Source: Nesterenkonia sp. E16_10
GTDB lineage: Bacteria; Actinomycetota; Actinomycetes; Actinomycetales; Micrococcaceae
DNA length: 64,000 nucleotides
Reading direction: 5' to 3'
NCBI RefSeq assembly: GCF_017347085.1
Contig: NZ_JADPSA010000016.1
Span: 62,001-126,000 of the forward strand
Made by a program: the position numbers and the translations under genes. Positions 50,957-60,330 of the stretch are shown one piece after another. Under the pieces are notes generated by a model. That model worked only from the letters and a program-made list of their open reading frames with translations, was not told the origin of the DNA and searched no databases. Each line of letters starts with the position of its first letter. Position 1 is the first letter of the stretch.

Positions 50957-51625
50957 TCAGTCGTCACCGTTCGCGACCTCGCCGGTAGCCACATCCACGT
51001 AGACCTCGGTGCCGTTGTCGAGCTCGATCTCCCAGGTCACCGCGCCGTTCTCATCATCGAGCTCGGCCTGTTCCGGGGTCCCGCCGCCTTCTTCGGCGGC
51101 GGTGCGCAGTGCATCGGCGAACTCGATCTCCACCGCGTCGGCATTGCGCTGATCATCGGAGTCGAGGTCGTCCTCCTGGGTGTTGCTGATCTCGAAGCTC
51201 TCCCGGTCGACGTCCAACTCCCACTCGGAGCCGCCGTCGAGGATCGTGAACTCGTAGTAGCTGGACTCGGTGTCGAAATCTAAGACGACGGCCTCGGGGT
51301 ACTCCTGCTTCACGGCATCCACGGCCTGATACAGCGGGTCATCGCCCTCGGCGTCACCGGCCTGCGGGCCATCGGTCTCGGTGGCCTCCGCCTCCGGGGA
51401 TCCAGTGGGGTCCTCGGTCGGTTCGGCGTCTGCGGTGGCGTCCTCGGTGGCCTCGTCGGTGGTTTCCTCCGTGGCTTCGGCCTCCACCGTCTCGGTGACC
51501 GTGGCGGTCGGCTGCGCGTCGTCGTCATCGGAGTTCAGCTCATCGCTGGCGCAAGAGGTCAGGGCCAGGGCCGAGACGGCGGCCACGGAGAGCAGTGCGG
51601 AAGAGTTGTTCCATCGGGAGATCAT
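50957..51625 (-). CDS. PepSY-domain lipoprotein
   Basis: A 222-residue exported lipoprotein. The signal peptide ends with the lipobox ALTSC (Cys near residue 25). A Thr/Glu/Ala/Asp-rich linker (about 28-95) precedes two PepSY-like beta-alpha units (YQAVDAVKQEYPEAVVLDFDTES; WELDVDRESFEI; then VTWEIELDNGTEVYVDVATGEV). PepSY domains are thought to inhibit proteases or sense envelope conditions. ATG 51625 has GAAGGA upstream. It diverges from a histidine kinase gene, so a sensory link is possible but not shown. Confidence 0.87.
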   Translation of the reverse strand: MISRWNNSSALLSVAAVSALALTSCASDELNSDDDDAQPTATVTETVEAEATEETTDEATEDATADAEPTEDPTGSPEAEATETDGPQAGDAEGDDPLYQAVDAVKQEYPEAVVLDFDTESSYYEFTILDGGSEWELDVDRESFEISNTQEDDLDSDDQRNADAVEIEFADALRTAAEEGGGTPEQAELDDENGAVTWEIELDNGTEVYVDVATGEVANGDD

Positions 51626-51775
51626 CGCGGTGTCCTTCGTGTGGGGGCCTGGAAAGTCTTGAGCTCCCAGTGATAGCCGCCCTACCTGCGTAGACGCTGA
51701 AAGCGGCGCCTGCCTCGAAGCCGACTCCGGTGCTTCTCTCCACGCCGGAGCCCAGCCGTCGCCGGGCCCGGTGGC

Positions 51776-51781
51776 TAAACT
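51776..51781 (+). promoter_or_regulatory. -10 TAAACT for the histidine kinase (leaderless)
   Basis: TAAACT ends 6 nt before GTG 51788. The GGAGG in between is only 1 nt from the start codon and so unlikely to act as a ribosome site. Confidence 0.45.
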
Positions 51782-51787
51782 GGAGGC

Positions 51788-52951
51788 GTGCCCTTCACCT
51801 TCTGGCGCGGCATTCCCTTGGACCTCGTGATCGCTGCACTGGTCACCGCGGTCATGATCTTCGCCGCCATGGAGTCGACCGATCAGCCCGCGCGACAGGT
51901 TGATGCCACGGTGATCGAGATCCTGCTGTTCGTCGGAGCCTGGACCGCCATCGCCCGGCGGGCCCCGCGGACCGCGGTGATCGGTGCCAGCGTGAGCTTC
52001 TACGCCGCCCTGAGCGTCGGAGTCCCCAGCTTCACCCCGGTCCTCGCCATCGGTGTGCCGGTGCTGATCGCCGCCCGGAAGGGTCACCTCTGGTGGGCGC
52101 TCTCGATGGTTGCGCTGGCGGGTCTGATCAGCGTCCCGCACAGATTGAGCGGGCCCGGGGCGGAGCCGCTGGGCCAGGTGGCGCTTAGCAGCCTGTTCGA
52201 CATCTCGCTGCTCCTGGTGATGCTGCTGCTGGGCGAGGCGATGCGCAGCCGCAGCGCGGCCCGCGAGGAGTCCGCGCTGCGACTCAGACTGGCCGAACAG
52301 CAGCAACAGCGTCAGCTCGTCGAGGAGCGGCTGGACGCAGCCCGGGACCTCCACGATGTCCTCACCCACACGGTGGCGGTGGTGGGCCTCCAGGCCAGCG
52401 TGGCCGCCCAGACCATCGAGAGTGATCCGGAGATCGCTAAGCAGGCGGTGGCGCGGCTCCGGGCCGCGCATCAGGAGGCCACCGTGGATCTGCGCAGCAC
52501 CCTCGCGGTGCTGCGGGAACACGACTCCGCAGCACCCACTGAGCCCGCGTTCGAAGGGCGTCAGATCGAAGAGCTCATCGACGCCGTCCGGGCCTCCGGA
52601 CTGGACGTCTCGTTCAACGTCCAAGGCGACCTCGCCACCCTGCAGCCCTCGACGGAACTGGTGTTGCATCGCATCATGCAGGAATCCCTGACCAATGTGC
52701 TGCGCCACTCCACCGCGGAGCGCGTGGAGGTCGATCTGGACCTGCAGGCCGATGCGGTCGAGGTGGTCATCCGTGACCGCGGCGGCCTGCGTGGGGCCTC
52801 CGCGGTCCGGCCCGAGACCCGCAGCGCGGGCCTGCAGGCGTTGGCTGAGCGGATCGCGTCGGCAGGAGGTCGGCTGGACTACGGACCAGCCGACGACGGC
52901 GAGCCCGGCTACCGCGTGGAGGCCCGGCTTCCCACCGGTGTTCCGCGGTGA
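51788..52951 (+). CDS. NarL-type (HisKA_3) sensor histidine kinase, orphan
   Basis: A 387-residue membrane kinase. Four to five hydrophobic helices fill residues 8-155, with a short coiled linker of Arg/Glu/Gln. The HisKA_3 dimerisation helix carries the phosphorylated His in RDLHDVLTHTVAVVGLQA (about residue 190). The ATPase domain has the N-box HRIMQESLTNVLRHS and the G-box AGLQALAERIASAGG. Such kinases normally pair with a LuxR-type response regulator, but none is encoded on either side. Confidence 0.9.
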   Translation: MPFTFWRGIPLDLVIAALVTAVMIFAAMESTDQPARQVDATVIEILLFVGAWTAIARRAPRTAVIGASVSFYAALSVGVPSFTPVLAIGVPVLIAARKGHLWWALSMVALAGLISVPHRLSGPGAEPLGQVALSSLFDISLLLVMLLLGEAMRSRSAAREESALRLRLAEQQQQRQLVEERLDAARDLHDVLTHTVAVVGLQASVAAQTIESDPEIAKQAVARLRAAHQEATVDLRSTLAVLREHDSAAPTEPAFEGRQIEELIDAVRASGLDVSFNVQGDLATLQPSTELVLHRIMQESLTNVLRHSTAERVEVDLDLQADAVEVVIRDRGGLRGASAVRPETRSAGLQALAERIASAGGRLDYGPADDGEPGYRVEARLPTGVPR

Positions 52952-53007
52952 GTCTGCGACCCCGGTTCGCCCACGCGCCAGGCAGACTCGCCGGGTCGGG
53001 CCGGACG

Positions 53008-56000
53008 TCATGGCAGCTCAGGGTGTCGCCACCACTGAATGATCCGAGGCTTCTCGGGACCGATCCAGACTGCCCGACCCGGCGTGAGTCGGCCCAGGAT
53101 CGGGATGGAGATCCCGAATGCGTCCCCTTGTGAGCGGCTCAGCGGGCTGAGCACAAAGTTCGCGGAGCCGGTGCGGGCCCGGTAGCCCCACGGTAGCTGG
53201 CGGAAGACGTTCATGCTCGGTTGCGCCGTGGCCAGAACCCTCCCTCCGGATTCCAGCCACGCCTCGATGCTTCGATGCTGCTCGGGAGTGCACCGATCGG
53301 CGTCGTCGACCAGCAGCAGCTCGGCGCCCTCGGCGGCGATGTCGCCTCGATCACCGGGTGGAGAGAGCTCGGCGATCGTCAGGCACCGGCGCTGGGCCGA
53401 CACGACATGCAGCGCGTTGGTCTTCCCGGTCTGGGAGGTGCCAAGCAGCAGACCGACCTGCCAGGAGTGGTCCTCCAACCGGGCGGGCAAGTGGGTGAAC
53501 TGGCTCAGTCCCAGCAGCAGCGCCCCCGATTCCCGTTCCAGCGCCGGGAGCTCCACCGAGTCCGGCAGGGGCTGCACCCGGAGCATGGGCCTGCTCACCG
53601 GTGGGATCAGCTCGGTCGCCGAGCTCTCCGATGACTGTTCCAAGGTGCCGGTCACCAGCTGGAGGGTCAGCCCCGGGGCCGGCACATCAGCGGTGATCAG
53701 CACCCCGCGCCCGGCCAATCGATCGGTGACCCGCAGCTTCGGCCAGAGATGCCGGACGTCCTCAGAGACGCCGTAGGGCAGGTAGATCCTGCGCGGGAGT
53801 CGCGAACCCAGCCTGCCCAGGGCGAGCTCGCGACCGCCCGCGATCAAGACGCTGAGGCCGTAGCCGATTCCCTCGCTGATGAGCGCGCCCAGATCGTATT
53901 CAAGATCCCCGCCACCCGCTGCGTAGGCCGATCCATGCCACCGTGAGTGCCCCGTCAGGACGAGGACCAGCGGGAAGCGCTCTCGCGAGGGGTCGACACG
54001 CCGTCCGACCACGAGCCGGTGCAGTTCGCTCACGAGATGGGCCGCCTCCTGCAGGTGTTCCGTAGTGACCCAGGAACCTACCCGGGGATGGGACCGGAAC
54101 CCTTGAAGCGAATGATCGCCGTCCAGGAGATAGATGTGGACCGGCCCGGGGCGCGCCAGGAGCTGGCGGACCAGCGAGTCCACGCATACGGTGCCGCCAG
54201 AGCCTGCCTCGCCGAGCAGGGCGACGCCCTCACCGGCACTCAGATCGAGGTGGAGGAGGCGTTGTGCCTGCTGGGCCGGGTCGTCGAGCAGACCTAACAG
54301 AATCTCCTCGGCGGGGAGCGGCGCTCGCAGCAGCTCAGGCAGGGGTGGGAGCAGCGGAGTGTGCGGTCGCCGGACCTGCCTCCGACGGATATGCGCGTCC
54401 AGCGCCTTCACCAGCTGCGGGGTGGTCTCCCGCCAAGCTGCCCCTGCGGGCCGGGGCGCCCGTTCAGGTCGCGCGGTGAGCTTCTCGGAGCGCTCGCGCA
54501 GCTGCACGGCGTGAAAGGGCGCCGGTGGCTCTCCGGGGCGTTGGATGACGCCGCGCCCTGGCAGCCCCCGCGGAATGTGTGCCGGCTCGGCGGTTCCCAC
54601 CAGTTCCCGCGCCTCGTCATCGCTGCGCAGCCGCAGACAGATGATGCTCCCGATGTTGGCACGGATGTCTGCCGTGACCACCCCCTGTGGGCGTTGGGTG
54701 GTGAGGATCAGATGCAGGCCCAGGGATCGACCAAGGGTAGCCAGGCGCAGGAGCTCGTCCATCGCCGCTGGAAGCTCCTGCGTGAAGATGCGGAACTCGT
54801 CGAAGACCACGAGAAGGCGAGCCAAGGGTCGGTCGGGCCGAGAACGGCGAAAATCTGCGTAGTCGGTGGCGCCGGACTCCAGGAACATCCGTTCCCGCCG
54901 GGTGAGTTCCGATCGGACGCCCTCCAGCGCGCGATCGGCCTGAGCCTGGGTGAGGTCGGTGACCAGACTCAAGGTGTGCTCCAGTCGCGCCAGGTGCTGG
55001 AAGCTCGAGCCGCCCTTGAAGTCGAAGAGCAGGAAGTTCAGCTCGCTGGGGTCGTACCTCGACGCCCAGCCGAGCAACATCGACTTCAGCAGTTCGGACT
55101 TGCCGGCCCCCGTCGTTCCGGCGAGCAGGATATGCGGGCCGTCTTCCACCAGATCCAACAGCTCCTCGCCCGCGGCCCCGCGGCCCAACAGCGTCTCCAG
55201 CCGCAGATGCGCGCTGCCAGCCATCAACGGGTCCGGCACCGCGGCGGTGCACTGCATGGGGACTGCGGTCTCCGCAGCTTCCCCCGAGATCCGGGGGAGC
55301 CCCAGTCTGAGGTGGTGATGGAGTGTTCGTCGGGACAACCCATCAGGCACCAGCCCGGTCGCGACCCTCCGTGCAGCGCCTGCCTCGATCCGGTGGATCT
55401 GCCCCGACACAAGGTCCACCTGCCACCCGTCGGAAGCCCTGGGGAGGGGCGCCTGCTGTTCCGAGGCTCGATTCGTCGAGTCCTGGGCCCGCGCAGGCTG
55501 GGCCGGGACGATCACATGCCACCCGGCGTCGAGGGCGGCTCGGATATGTACCGGGTCAAGCTGGGCTGGACTGAGCAGCACCGGTGCAGTCCCCGCGGCG
55601 GGCCTGAGCCCTCGCGTGGTCAGCGTGGTGTGAAGGTTGTTCCGCGGCACTACGCTCACGTGGGTGTAGTCGCGCAGCTCCGTGACAGAGAGAAGGTCCG
55701 CCGACTGGGCTCCGGCGATCTGGTCGGGACCTGCTGCGAGCACCACTTGGGGCGCCGTGCCGAAATGATGGGTGAGCTGGGCCAGAATCCAGCGAAGGAC
55801 GCTGAGCTGCTCCCGAGAGGGGCCCAAGAGAACGGTGCATTCCGACCCGCGAAGCGCCAGGGCCGTCGCGGTGGAGACCGAGAGCTCGGGCAGATCGACC
55901 AGCGCCTCGGCATCACCGGGGCCCTGCAGTTCAGCATCGATCTTCGCTTCGCCCACGGTCACCACGACGCCACCGTCCTCTGTGCAGGTGAGCGAGCTCC

Positions 56001-56982
56001 GTGGGTGGGACCGCGCTCGCAGTGCCCTAATGGAGGCGCCAGGAGGGGCCAGAAGATCTCGGCGCTGGCGGCCCCATGCGGCGGCGCCCGCGCGGACGGT
56101 ACGACGGAACCGTCTGCGGTGCCGGTGCGCCACCAGGAGTGTGACCACGGCGATGAGCGCGGACGCCGCGCTGAACAGCAGGAAGATCCACATACCGGTG
56201 ACCAGTACCAGCACGATTCCCACGACAAGCGGCGCCAGAGACATCAGCAGCATCGTGCGGTGGCGTCCGGCGGGGGCCTCTTGGCAGACATGCACGGGAG
56301 GCAGGGGCCAGGTCCGCGGGAGCGCCGCAGGCGGCACGTCCTGGACGAGCTCCACGCGCGACCCGCCGACGCTGACCGGCGCGTCGGTGCGGAGTACCTG
56401 CGGGGCGGTCCCCGGGCGGGTGAGCATCACCTGTTCTGCGCTGACCGTGATCGAAGCATGGCAGGGTTCCAGGCGCGGGTCGTTGATCCGGATGTCTGCC
56501 GTGCCGCGGTGCTGCGTCCCTCGGCCCAGCACGTGGACTCCTCGCGGGATCCTCACCATCCACCCGGAGTCCGGCCCGGTGCTGAGACAGAGCCGCAGCG
56601 GAGGTGGTGCGGGGCTGGCTCGCCGCGTCGGCCGGGACCGAGCGTGCAGCACCACGACCATGCCCTGATGTATGGAGACAGAGTCTGCGGCATGGTCCGC
56701 CAAGGGCCGTTGGTCCAGGACCGCGACCCATGAGCGGTCGACGTCCACATCGGAGCCCGGGGCCCCAGGGAAACCAGCAGTCCTGACGCTGCGGACCCAG
56801 GCATGCAGCGCGTCATCGATCTGCGTCCCGCAGGGAGCGGTGGCGCCTTCGAGGAGGATCCGCAGTTCATGGACGTGCGCGCCACCCGCGGCAAGGCGCA
56901 ACAGGTTCCACAGTGACTCAGAGACCGAGCCCGGAGCGTGCACGACCGTGCAGGCCAGAGTCATCGGCGGTGCCAGGCTCAT
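53008..56982 (-). CDS. FHA-FtsK/SpoIIIE ATPase, EssC/EccC-like
   Basis: A 1324-residue membrane ATPase. Order: an N-terminal domain of about 110 residues; an FHA-like domain (about 137-207, VHVLGRGTQ to NDPRLEPCHASI); two membrane helices (about 244-290); and three FtsK-like ATPase modules. Module 1 is complete (Walker A GTTGAGKSE near residue 620, Walker B LLVVFDEF). Module 2 has lost the P-loop lysine (GEAGSGGT near 920). Module 3 keeps GTSQTGKT near 1180. This is the plan of EssC/EccC motors of type VII secretion, but no WXG100, EccB or EccD gene is visible. AGGAGGAG precedes the ATG. It diverges from the tad operon. Confidence 0.88.
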   Translation of the reverse strand: MSLAPPMTLACTVVHAPGSVSESLWNLLRLAAGGAHVHELRILLEGATAPCGTQIDDALHAWVRSVRTAGFPGAPGSDVDVDRSWVAVLDQRPLADHAADSVSIHQGMVVVLHARSRPTRRASPAPPPLRLCLSTGPDSGWMVRIPRGVHVLGRGTQHRGTADIRINDPRLEPCHASITVSAEQVMLTRPGTAPQVLRTDAPVSVGGSRVELVQDVPPAALPRTWPLPPVHVCQEAPAGRHRTMLLMSLAPLVVGIVLVLVTGMWIFLLFSAASALIAVVTLLVAHRHRRRFRRTVRAGAAAWGRQRRDLLAPPGASIRALRARSHPRSSLTCTEDGGVVVTVGEAKIDAELQGPGDAEALVDLPELSVSTATALALRGSECTVLLGPSREQLSVLRWILAQLTHHFGTAPQVVLAAGPDQIAGAQSADLLSVTELRDYTHVSVVPRNNLHTTLTTRGLRPAAGTAPVLLSPAQLDPVHIRAALDAGWHVIVPAQPARAQDSTNRASEQQAPLPRASDGWQVDLVSGQIHRIEAGAARRVATGLVPDGLSRRTLHHHLRLGLPRISGEAAETAVPMQCTAAVPDPLMAGSAHLRLETLLGRGAAGEELLDLVEDGPHILLAGTTGAGKSELLKSMLLGWASRYDPSELNFLLFDFKGGSSFQHLARLEHTLSLVTDLTQAQADRALEGVRSELTRRERMFLESGATDYADFRRSRPDRPLARLLVVFDEFRIFTQELPAAMDELLRLATLGRSLGLHLILTTQRPQGVVTADIRANIGSIICLRLRSDDEARELVGTAEPAHIPRGLPGRGVIQRPGEPPAPFHAVQLRERSEKLTARPERAPRPAGAAWRETTPQLVKALDAHIRRRQVRRPHTPLLPPLPELLRAPLPAEEILLGLLDDPAQQAQRLLHLDLSAGEGVALLGEAGSGGTVCVDSLVRQLLARPGPVHIYLLDGDHSLQGFRSHPRVGSWVTTEHLQEAAHLVSELHRLVVGRRVDPSRERFPLVLVLTGHSRWHGSAYAAGGGDLEYDLGALISEGIGYGLSVLIAGGRELALGRLGSRLPRRIYLPYGVSEDVRHLWPKLRVTDRLAGRGVLITADVPAPGLTLQLVTGTLEQSSESSATELIPPVSRPMLRVQPLPDSVELPALERESGALLLGLSQFTHLPARLEDHSWQVGLLLGTSQTGKTNALHVVSAQRRCLTIAELSPPGDRGDIAAEGAELLLVDDADRCTPEQHRSIEAWLESGGRVLATAQPSMNVFRQLPWGYRARTGSANFVLSPLSRSQGDAFGISIPILGRLTPGRAVWIGPEKPRIIQWWRHPELP

Positions 56983-57236
56983 GTCGTCTCCTCCTGGTCC
57001 TCAGGGTGCGCAGAGCTCTGAGCAGCCTCTGCAAGGTGCGCGCGAGACGCCCCGTCGTGGGGTGTGCTGCATCGAGGCTATGTCAGCATGAACCACCGCC
57101 CGGTCAGCGCCTGCCCGCTGTGGAGGACCTGTGATCACCGCCTATTTTCCACAGGATGTGAACAATCGCTGGTCACCTGCTGAGGAGCTGGCTATCGTGA
57201 GCTCACCACACTGGAATCAGGGATGAGGCCGAGCCT

Positions 57237-58463
57237 GTGGATGCTTTGACGATCGTTGAAGACGAGGTGCGGGAACAGATCCGGCACCGCGGGCTCGATC
57301 CTGCGGAAAATCCTACGGGCGTTCGGGAGCTGGTCGAGGCCGCCGTCGTCGAGTACGACCGTCGGTCGATGGTGACCGCGCTGCCCCTCATCGGCCCGGT
57401 TCAGCAGGCGGTCAAACACCTTGTGGATGCACTCGCCGGCTTCGGGGAGCTCCAGCCGCTTCTCGAGGACCCCTCGGTGGAGGAGATCTGGATCAACAGC
57501 CCAAGTGCGGTGTTCGTGGCTAGGGCGGGCCGGTCCGAACTGACCTCGTTGACCTTGAGTGAGTCGCGCGTCCGCGACCTCGTGGAACGGATGCTCAAGA
57601 GTTCAGGTCGCCGCCTGGATCTGTCCTCACCGTTTGTCGACGCGACCCTGCCGGACGGGTCGCGCCTGCACGTCGTGATCCCCGACATCACCCGGCGCCA
57701 TTGGGCGGTCAATATCCGCAAGTTCATCGCGCGAGCCCATACGCTCGAGGACCTGGTCCACAGGGGGTCTCTGAGTGTGGAGGCTGGCGAGTTTCTGGGC
57801 GGGTGCGTAGACAGTGGATTGAATATCCTCGTATCGGGCGCGACCCAGTCCGGCAAGACGACCCTGCTGAACTGTCTCTCCTCGGGAATCGGCCCGAGAG
57901 AGCGGGTCATCACGGTCGAGGAGATCTTCGAGCTTCAGCTGCCGCTGCGTGATGTGGTGGGGCTGCAGTGTCGACAGTCCAACCTTGAAGGCGAGGGCGC
58001 GATCCCTCTGCGCCGGCTGGTCAAGGAGGCGCTGCGCATGCGCCCCGACAGGCTCATCGTCGGGGAGGTCCGCGAGGCCGAGAGCCTGGACATGTTGATC
58101 GCTCTGAATGCAGGCTTGCCGGGAATGGCCACCGTTCACGCCAACAGCGCCCAGGACGCGGTCACCAAGATCTGCACCCTCCCGCTCCTGGCAGGTGAGA
58201 ACATCTCCCGCAGCTTCATCCTGCCCACCGTCGCGTCCTGTCTGGACCTGGTGGTTCACTGCGTCCGGGAGCGTGACGGCAGTCGGCATGTGGGACAGAT
58301 TCTGGCTGTGGGCAGCCGAGTCGAAGCTGACACGATCGAGACGACGCTGCTCTTCGACGCGCCGGACGGCAAGCTGGAGGTGACCGAGTCAGCGGTCTTC
58401 GATCTCCCCAAGCTCTCGCGGGAGCACCGGGCCAGATTCGCCCGGGCAGGGATGCCGGGATGA
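57237..58463 (+). CDS. tadA: TadA/CpaF secretion ATPase
   Basis: A 408-residue type II/IV secretion ATPase powering Flp pilus assembly. An N-terminal domain (about 1-90) precedes DPSVEEIWINSP and the RecA-like core with Walker A SGATQSGKTTLLN near residue 200, Asp/His boxes (VEEIFELQL; RMRPDRLIVGEVREAE) and GMATVHANS. GTG start with GAGG 8 nt upstream. First gene of a tightly packed tad operon; the TadZ/Ssd-like gene that often precedes it in actinobacteria is absent. The 254-bp gap before it (56983-57236) shows no gene. Confidence 0.93.
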   Translation: MDALTIVEDEVREQIRHRGLDPAENPTGVRELVEAAVVEYDRRSMVTALPLIGPVQQAVKHLVDALAGFGELQPLLEDPSVEEIWINSPSAVFVARAGRSELTSLTLSESRVRDLVERMLKSSGRRLDLSSPFVDATLPDGSRLHVVIPDITRRHWAVNIRKFIARAHTLEDLVHRGSLSVEAGEFLGGCVDSGLNILVSGATQSGKTTLLNCLSSGIGPRERVITVEEIFELQLPLRDVVGLQCRQSNLEGEGAIPLRRLVKEALRMRPDRLIVGEVREAESLDMLIALNAGLPGMATVHANSAQDAVTKICTLPLLAGENISRSFILPTVASCLDLVVHCVRERDGSRHVGQILAVGSRVEADTIETTLLFDAPDGKLEVTESAVFDLPKLSREHRARFARAGMPG

Positions 58464-59320
58464 GTCTGCTGCTGGGATTGGGACTGGGGTTCGGGCTGCT
58501 GCTGATCTACGCGTCCTTCTGGTCCCGTCCACCCGGAGCCCCTGGGGCCGTACGCACACGCCGTCGGAGGCTGCGGAAGCTCCTTGATGAGGCTGGGCAT
58601 CCCAAGATTCCGGTCACCGGGGTACTCACCGCGGTCCTGGTCTGCGCGGTCGCAGCCTTCTTGGCGATCCTGGTGTTCACCGCGGCGGTTCCGGTGGCGC
58701 TGTGTTTCGCGCTCTTCGCCGGGACGGTGCCGGTGCTGACGCTGCGCTGGCAGGCGGGCAAGCGCCGCGCCCTGCTGCGCGGCATCTGGCCTGATGCGGT
58801 GGATCACCTGCGGTCGGCCGTCCGATCGGGGATGTCCCTGCCGGAGGGGCTGATCCAACTGAGCACCTCGGGGCCGGAGCCGCTGCGTGAACCGTTTCTG
58901 GAGTTCGCGAAGGACTATCGAGCCGGGCAGACCCTCGGGGTCGCGCTGGAGAGATTGAAGCTGCGCCTCGCCGATCCCGTGGGGGACCGGATCGTAGCGG
59001 CCCTGCTGATCACCCGCGAAGTAGGTGGCTCGGATCTGGGCCGGCTGCTCAGCACCCTGGCCGAATTCCTGCGCGAGAATGCCCGGACGCGCGGCGAATT
59101 GGAGGCTCGCCAGTCCTGGACGGTGAACGCCGCGAAGCTCGCGGTGGCCGCGCCCTGGATCGTGGTGCTGCTGCTCTCCCTCCAGCCGGAGGCGGCCGAG
59201 GCATACCGCGGGGCAGCCGGCATGCTCGTGCTAGGTGCCGGGCTCATCGTGTCCCTGGTCTGCTACCGCCTGATGCTCCGCATAGGTGCCCTGCCCCCGG
59301 AAGCGCGGGTGCTCGCGTGA
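58460..59320 (+). CDS. tadB: TadB-like pilus assembly membrane protein
   Basis: A 286-residue type II secretion F-domain protein, the inner-membrane platform of the Flp pilus. Membrane segments lie near residues 2-18, 55-95 and 230-275, with the cytoplasmic F domain between (AVRSGMSLPEGLIQL, VALERLKLRLADPVGDRIVAAL). ATGA overlaps on both sides. Confidence 0.9.
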   Translation: MSLLLGLGLGFGLLLIYASFWSRPPGAPGAVRTRRRRLRKLLDEAGHPKIPVTGVLTAVLVCAVAAFLAILVFTAAVPVALCFALFAGTVPVLTLRWQAGKRRALLRGIWPDAVDHLRSAVRSGMSLPEGLIQLSTSGPEPLREPFLEFAKDYRAGQTLGVALERLKLRLADPVGDRIVAALLITREVGGSDLGRLLSTLAEFLRENARTRGELEARQSWTVNAAKLAVAAPWIVVLLLSLQPEAAEAYRGAAGMLVLGAGLIVSLVCYRLMLRIGALPPEARVLA

Positions 59321-60261
59321 ATGAGGCGATCCTCGGCTGGGTGCTGATCTGTGGGCTCGGCCTGGGCCTGGGGCTGGTGACCATGTTGCGCGCACTGCCG
59401 GTGAACAACCAGCCGAGCTTCTCGGCTCGGGTGGCACCGTATCTCCGCTCCACGGACTCCCGGTTCGCGCTCGCAGACTCGGTCTCGGAACCCACTCGCG
59501 CTCTGGGCGTCATAGCCAAGATCATGGCCCCGGTGCTTCGGCAGGTGCTGGGTCAGCTCGATCGCTTCAGTCTCGACACCCAACAGCTCAGTCATCGGCT
59601 GGAGCAGGCCAATTCGAGAGTCAGTCCCAATGACTATCGCCTCCAGCAGCTTGGTCTCGGGGTCCTCGGCGCCCTGCTGGGAACACTGGCGAGCCTGCTG
59701 GGTGTCTGGGCAGGCAGCCTCAACGGCTTCTCGGCCTCGGTCATCGTCCTGGGGCTGGCTGGGCTGGGCGTCGCGCTGCGCGACAACCTGCTCACCAGTC
59801 AGATCCGGCGCAGACAGGCGCGCATGCTCACAGAGTTTCCCACCATCGCGGAGATGATCGCGTTGGCGGTCAGCGCCGGGGAAGGCGCTCCCGGAGCATT
59901 CTCCCGCGTGGGACGGCTGGCGCGCGGTGAACTTGCCTTTGAGCTGACCCGGGTGCTGCATCAGACCCAGGCCGGGACCAGCTTCTCCACGGCACTGAAG
60001 CAGATGTCCACCCGGGTGGGCTCGGCGCCGATCTCCCGGTTTCTCGAAGGCGTCATCGTGGCGATGGAGCGCGGGACGCCTCTGGCCGAGGTCATGCACG
60101 CTCAGGCTCTGGATGTCCGGGAGCTCGCCCGGCGCGAGCTCATCGAGACCGCGGGGAAGAAGGAGATCGGGATGCTGGTGCCGCTGGTCTTCGGCGTGCT
60201 GCCGCTGACGGTGCTCTTCGCGATCTACCCGGGCCTCTCGCTGCTGGAGATCGGGATCTGA
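59317..60261 (+). CDS. tadC: TadC-like pilus assembly membrane protein
   Basis: A 314-residue second F-domain platform protein. Helices near residues 5-25, 105-150 and 275-310 flank the T2SSF domain (IAEMIALAVSAGEGAPGAF, GTSFSTALKQMSTR, GVIVAMERGTPLAEVMHAQ). GTG start overlapping tadB. A 69-nt gap then separates it from the pilin-like gene. Confidence 0.9.
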   Translation: MNEAILGWVLICGLGLGLGLVTMLRALPVNNQPSFSARVAPYLRSTDSRFALADSVSEPTRALGVIAKIMAPVLRQVLGQLDRFSLDTQQLSHRLEQANSRVSPNDYRLQQLGLGVLGALLGTLASLLGVWAGSLNGFSASVIVLGLAGLGVALRDNLLTSQIRRRQARMLTEFPTIAEMIALAVSAGEGAPGAFSRVGRLARGELAFELTRVLHQTQAGTSFSTALKQMSTRVGSAPISRFLEGVIVAMERGTPLAEVMHAQALDVRELARRELIETAGKKEIGMLVPLVFGVLPLTVLFAIYPGLSLLEIGI

Positions 60262-60330
60262 CCCACCGCCGCCCAGAAGAGTCCACCACTGCACCACCCG
60301 AACAACCACACCACTGATTAGGGGTAGAAC

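Noticed and set aside
54361-56733. A 790-codon open frame on the plus strand opposite the FtsK/EssC-like gene
   Set aside because: It is antisense to intact ATPase motifs; its composition is typical of a shadow frame and there is no ribosome site.
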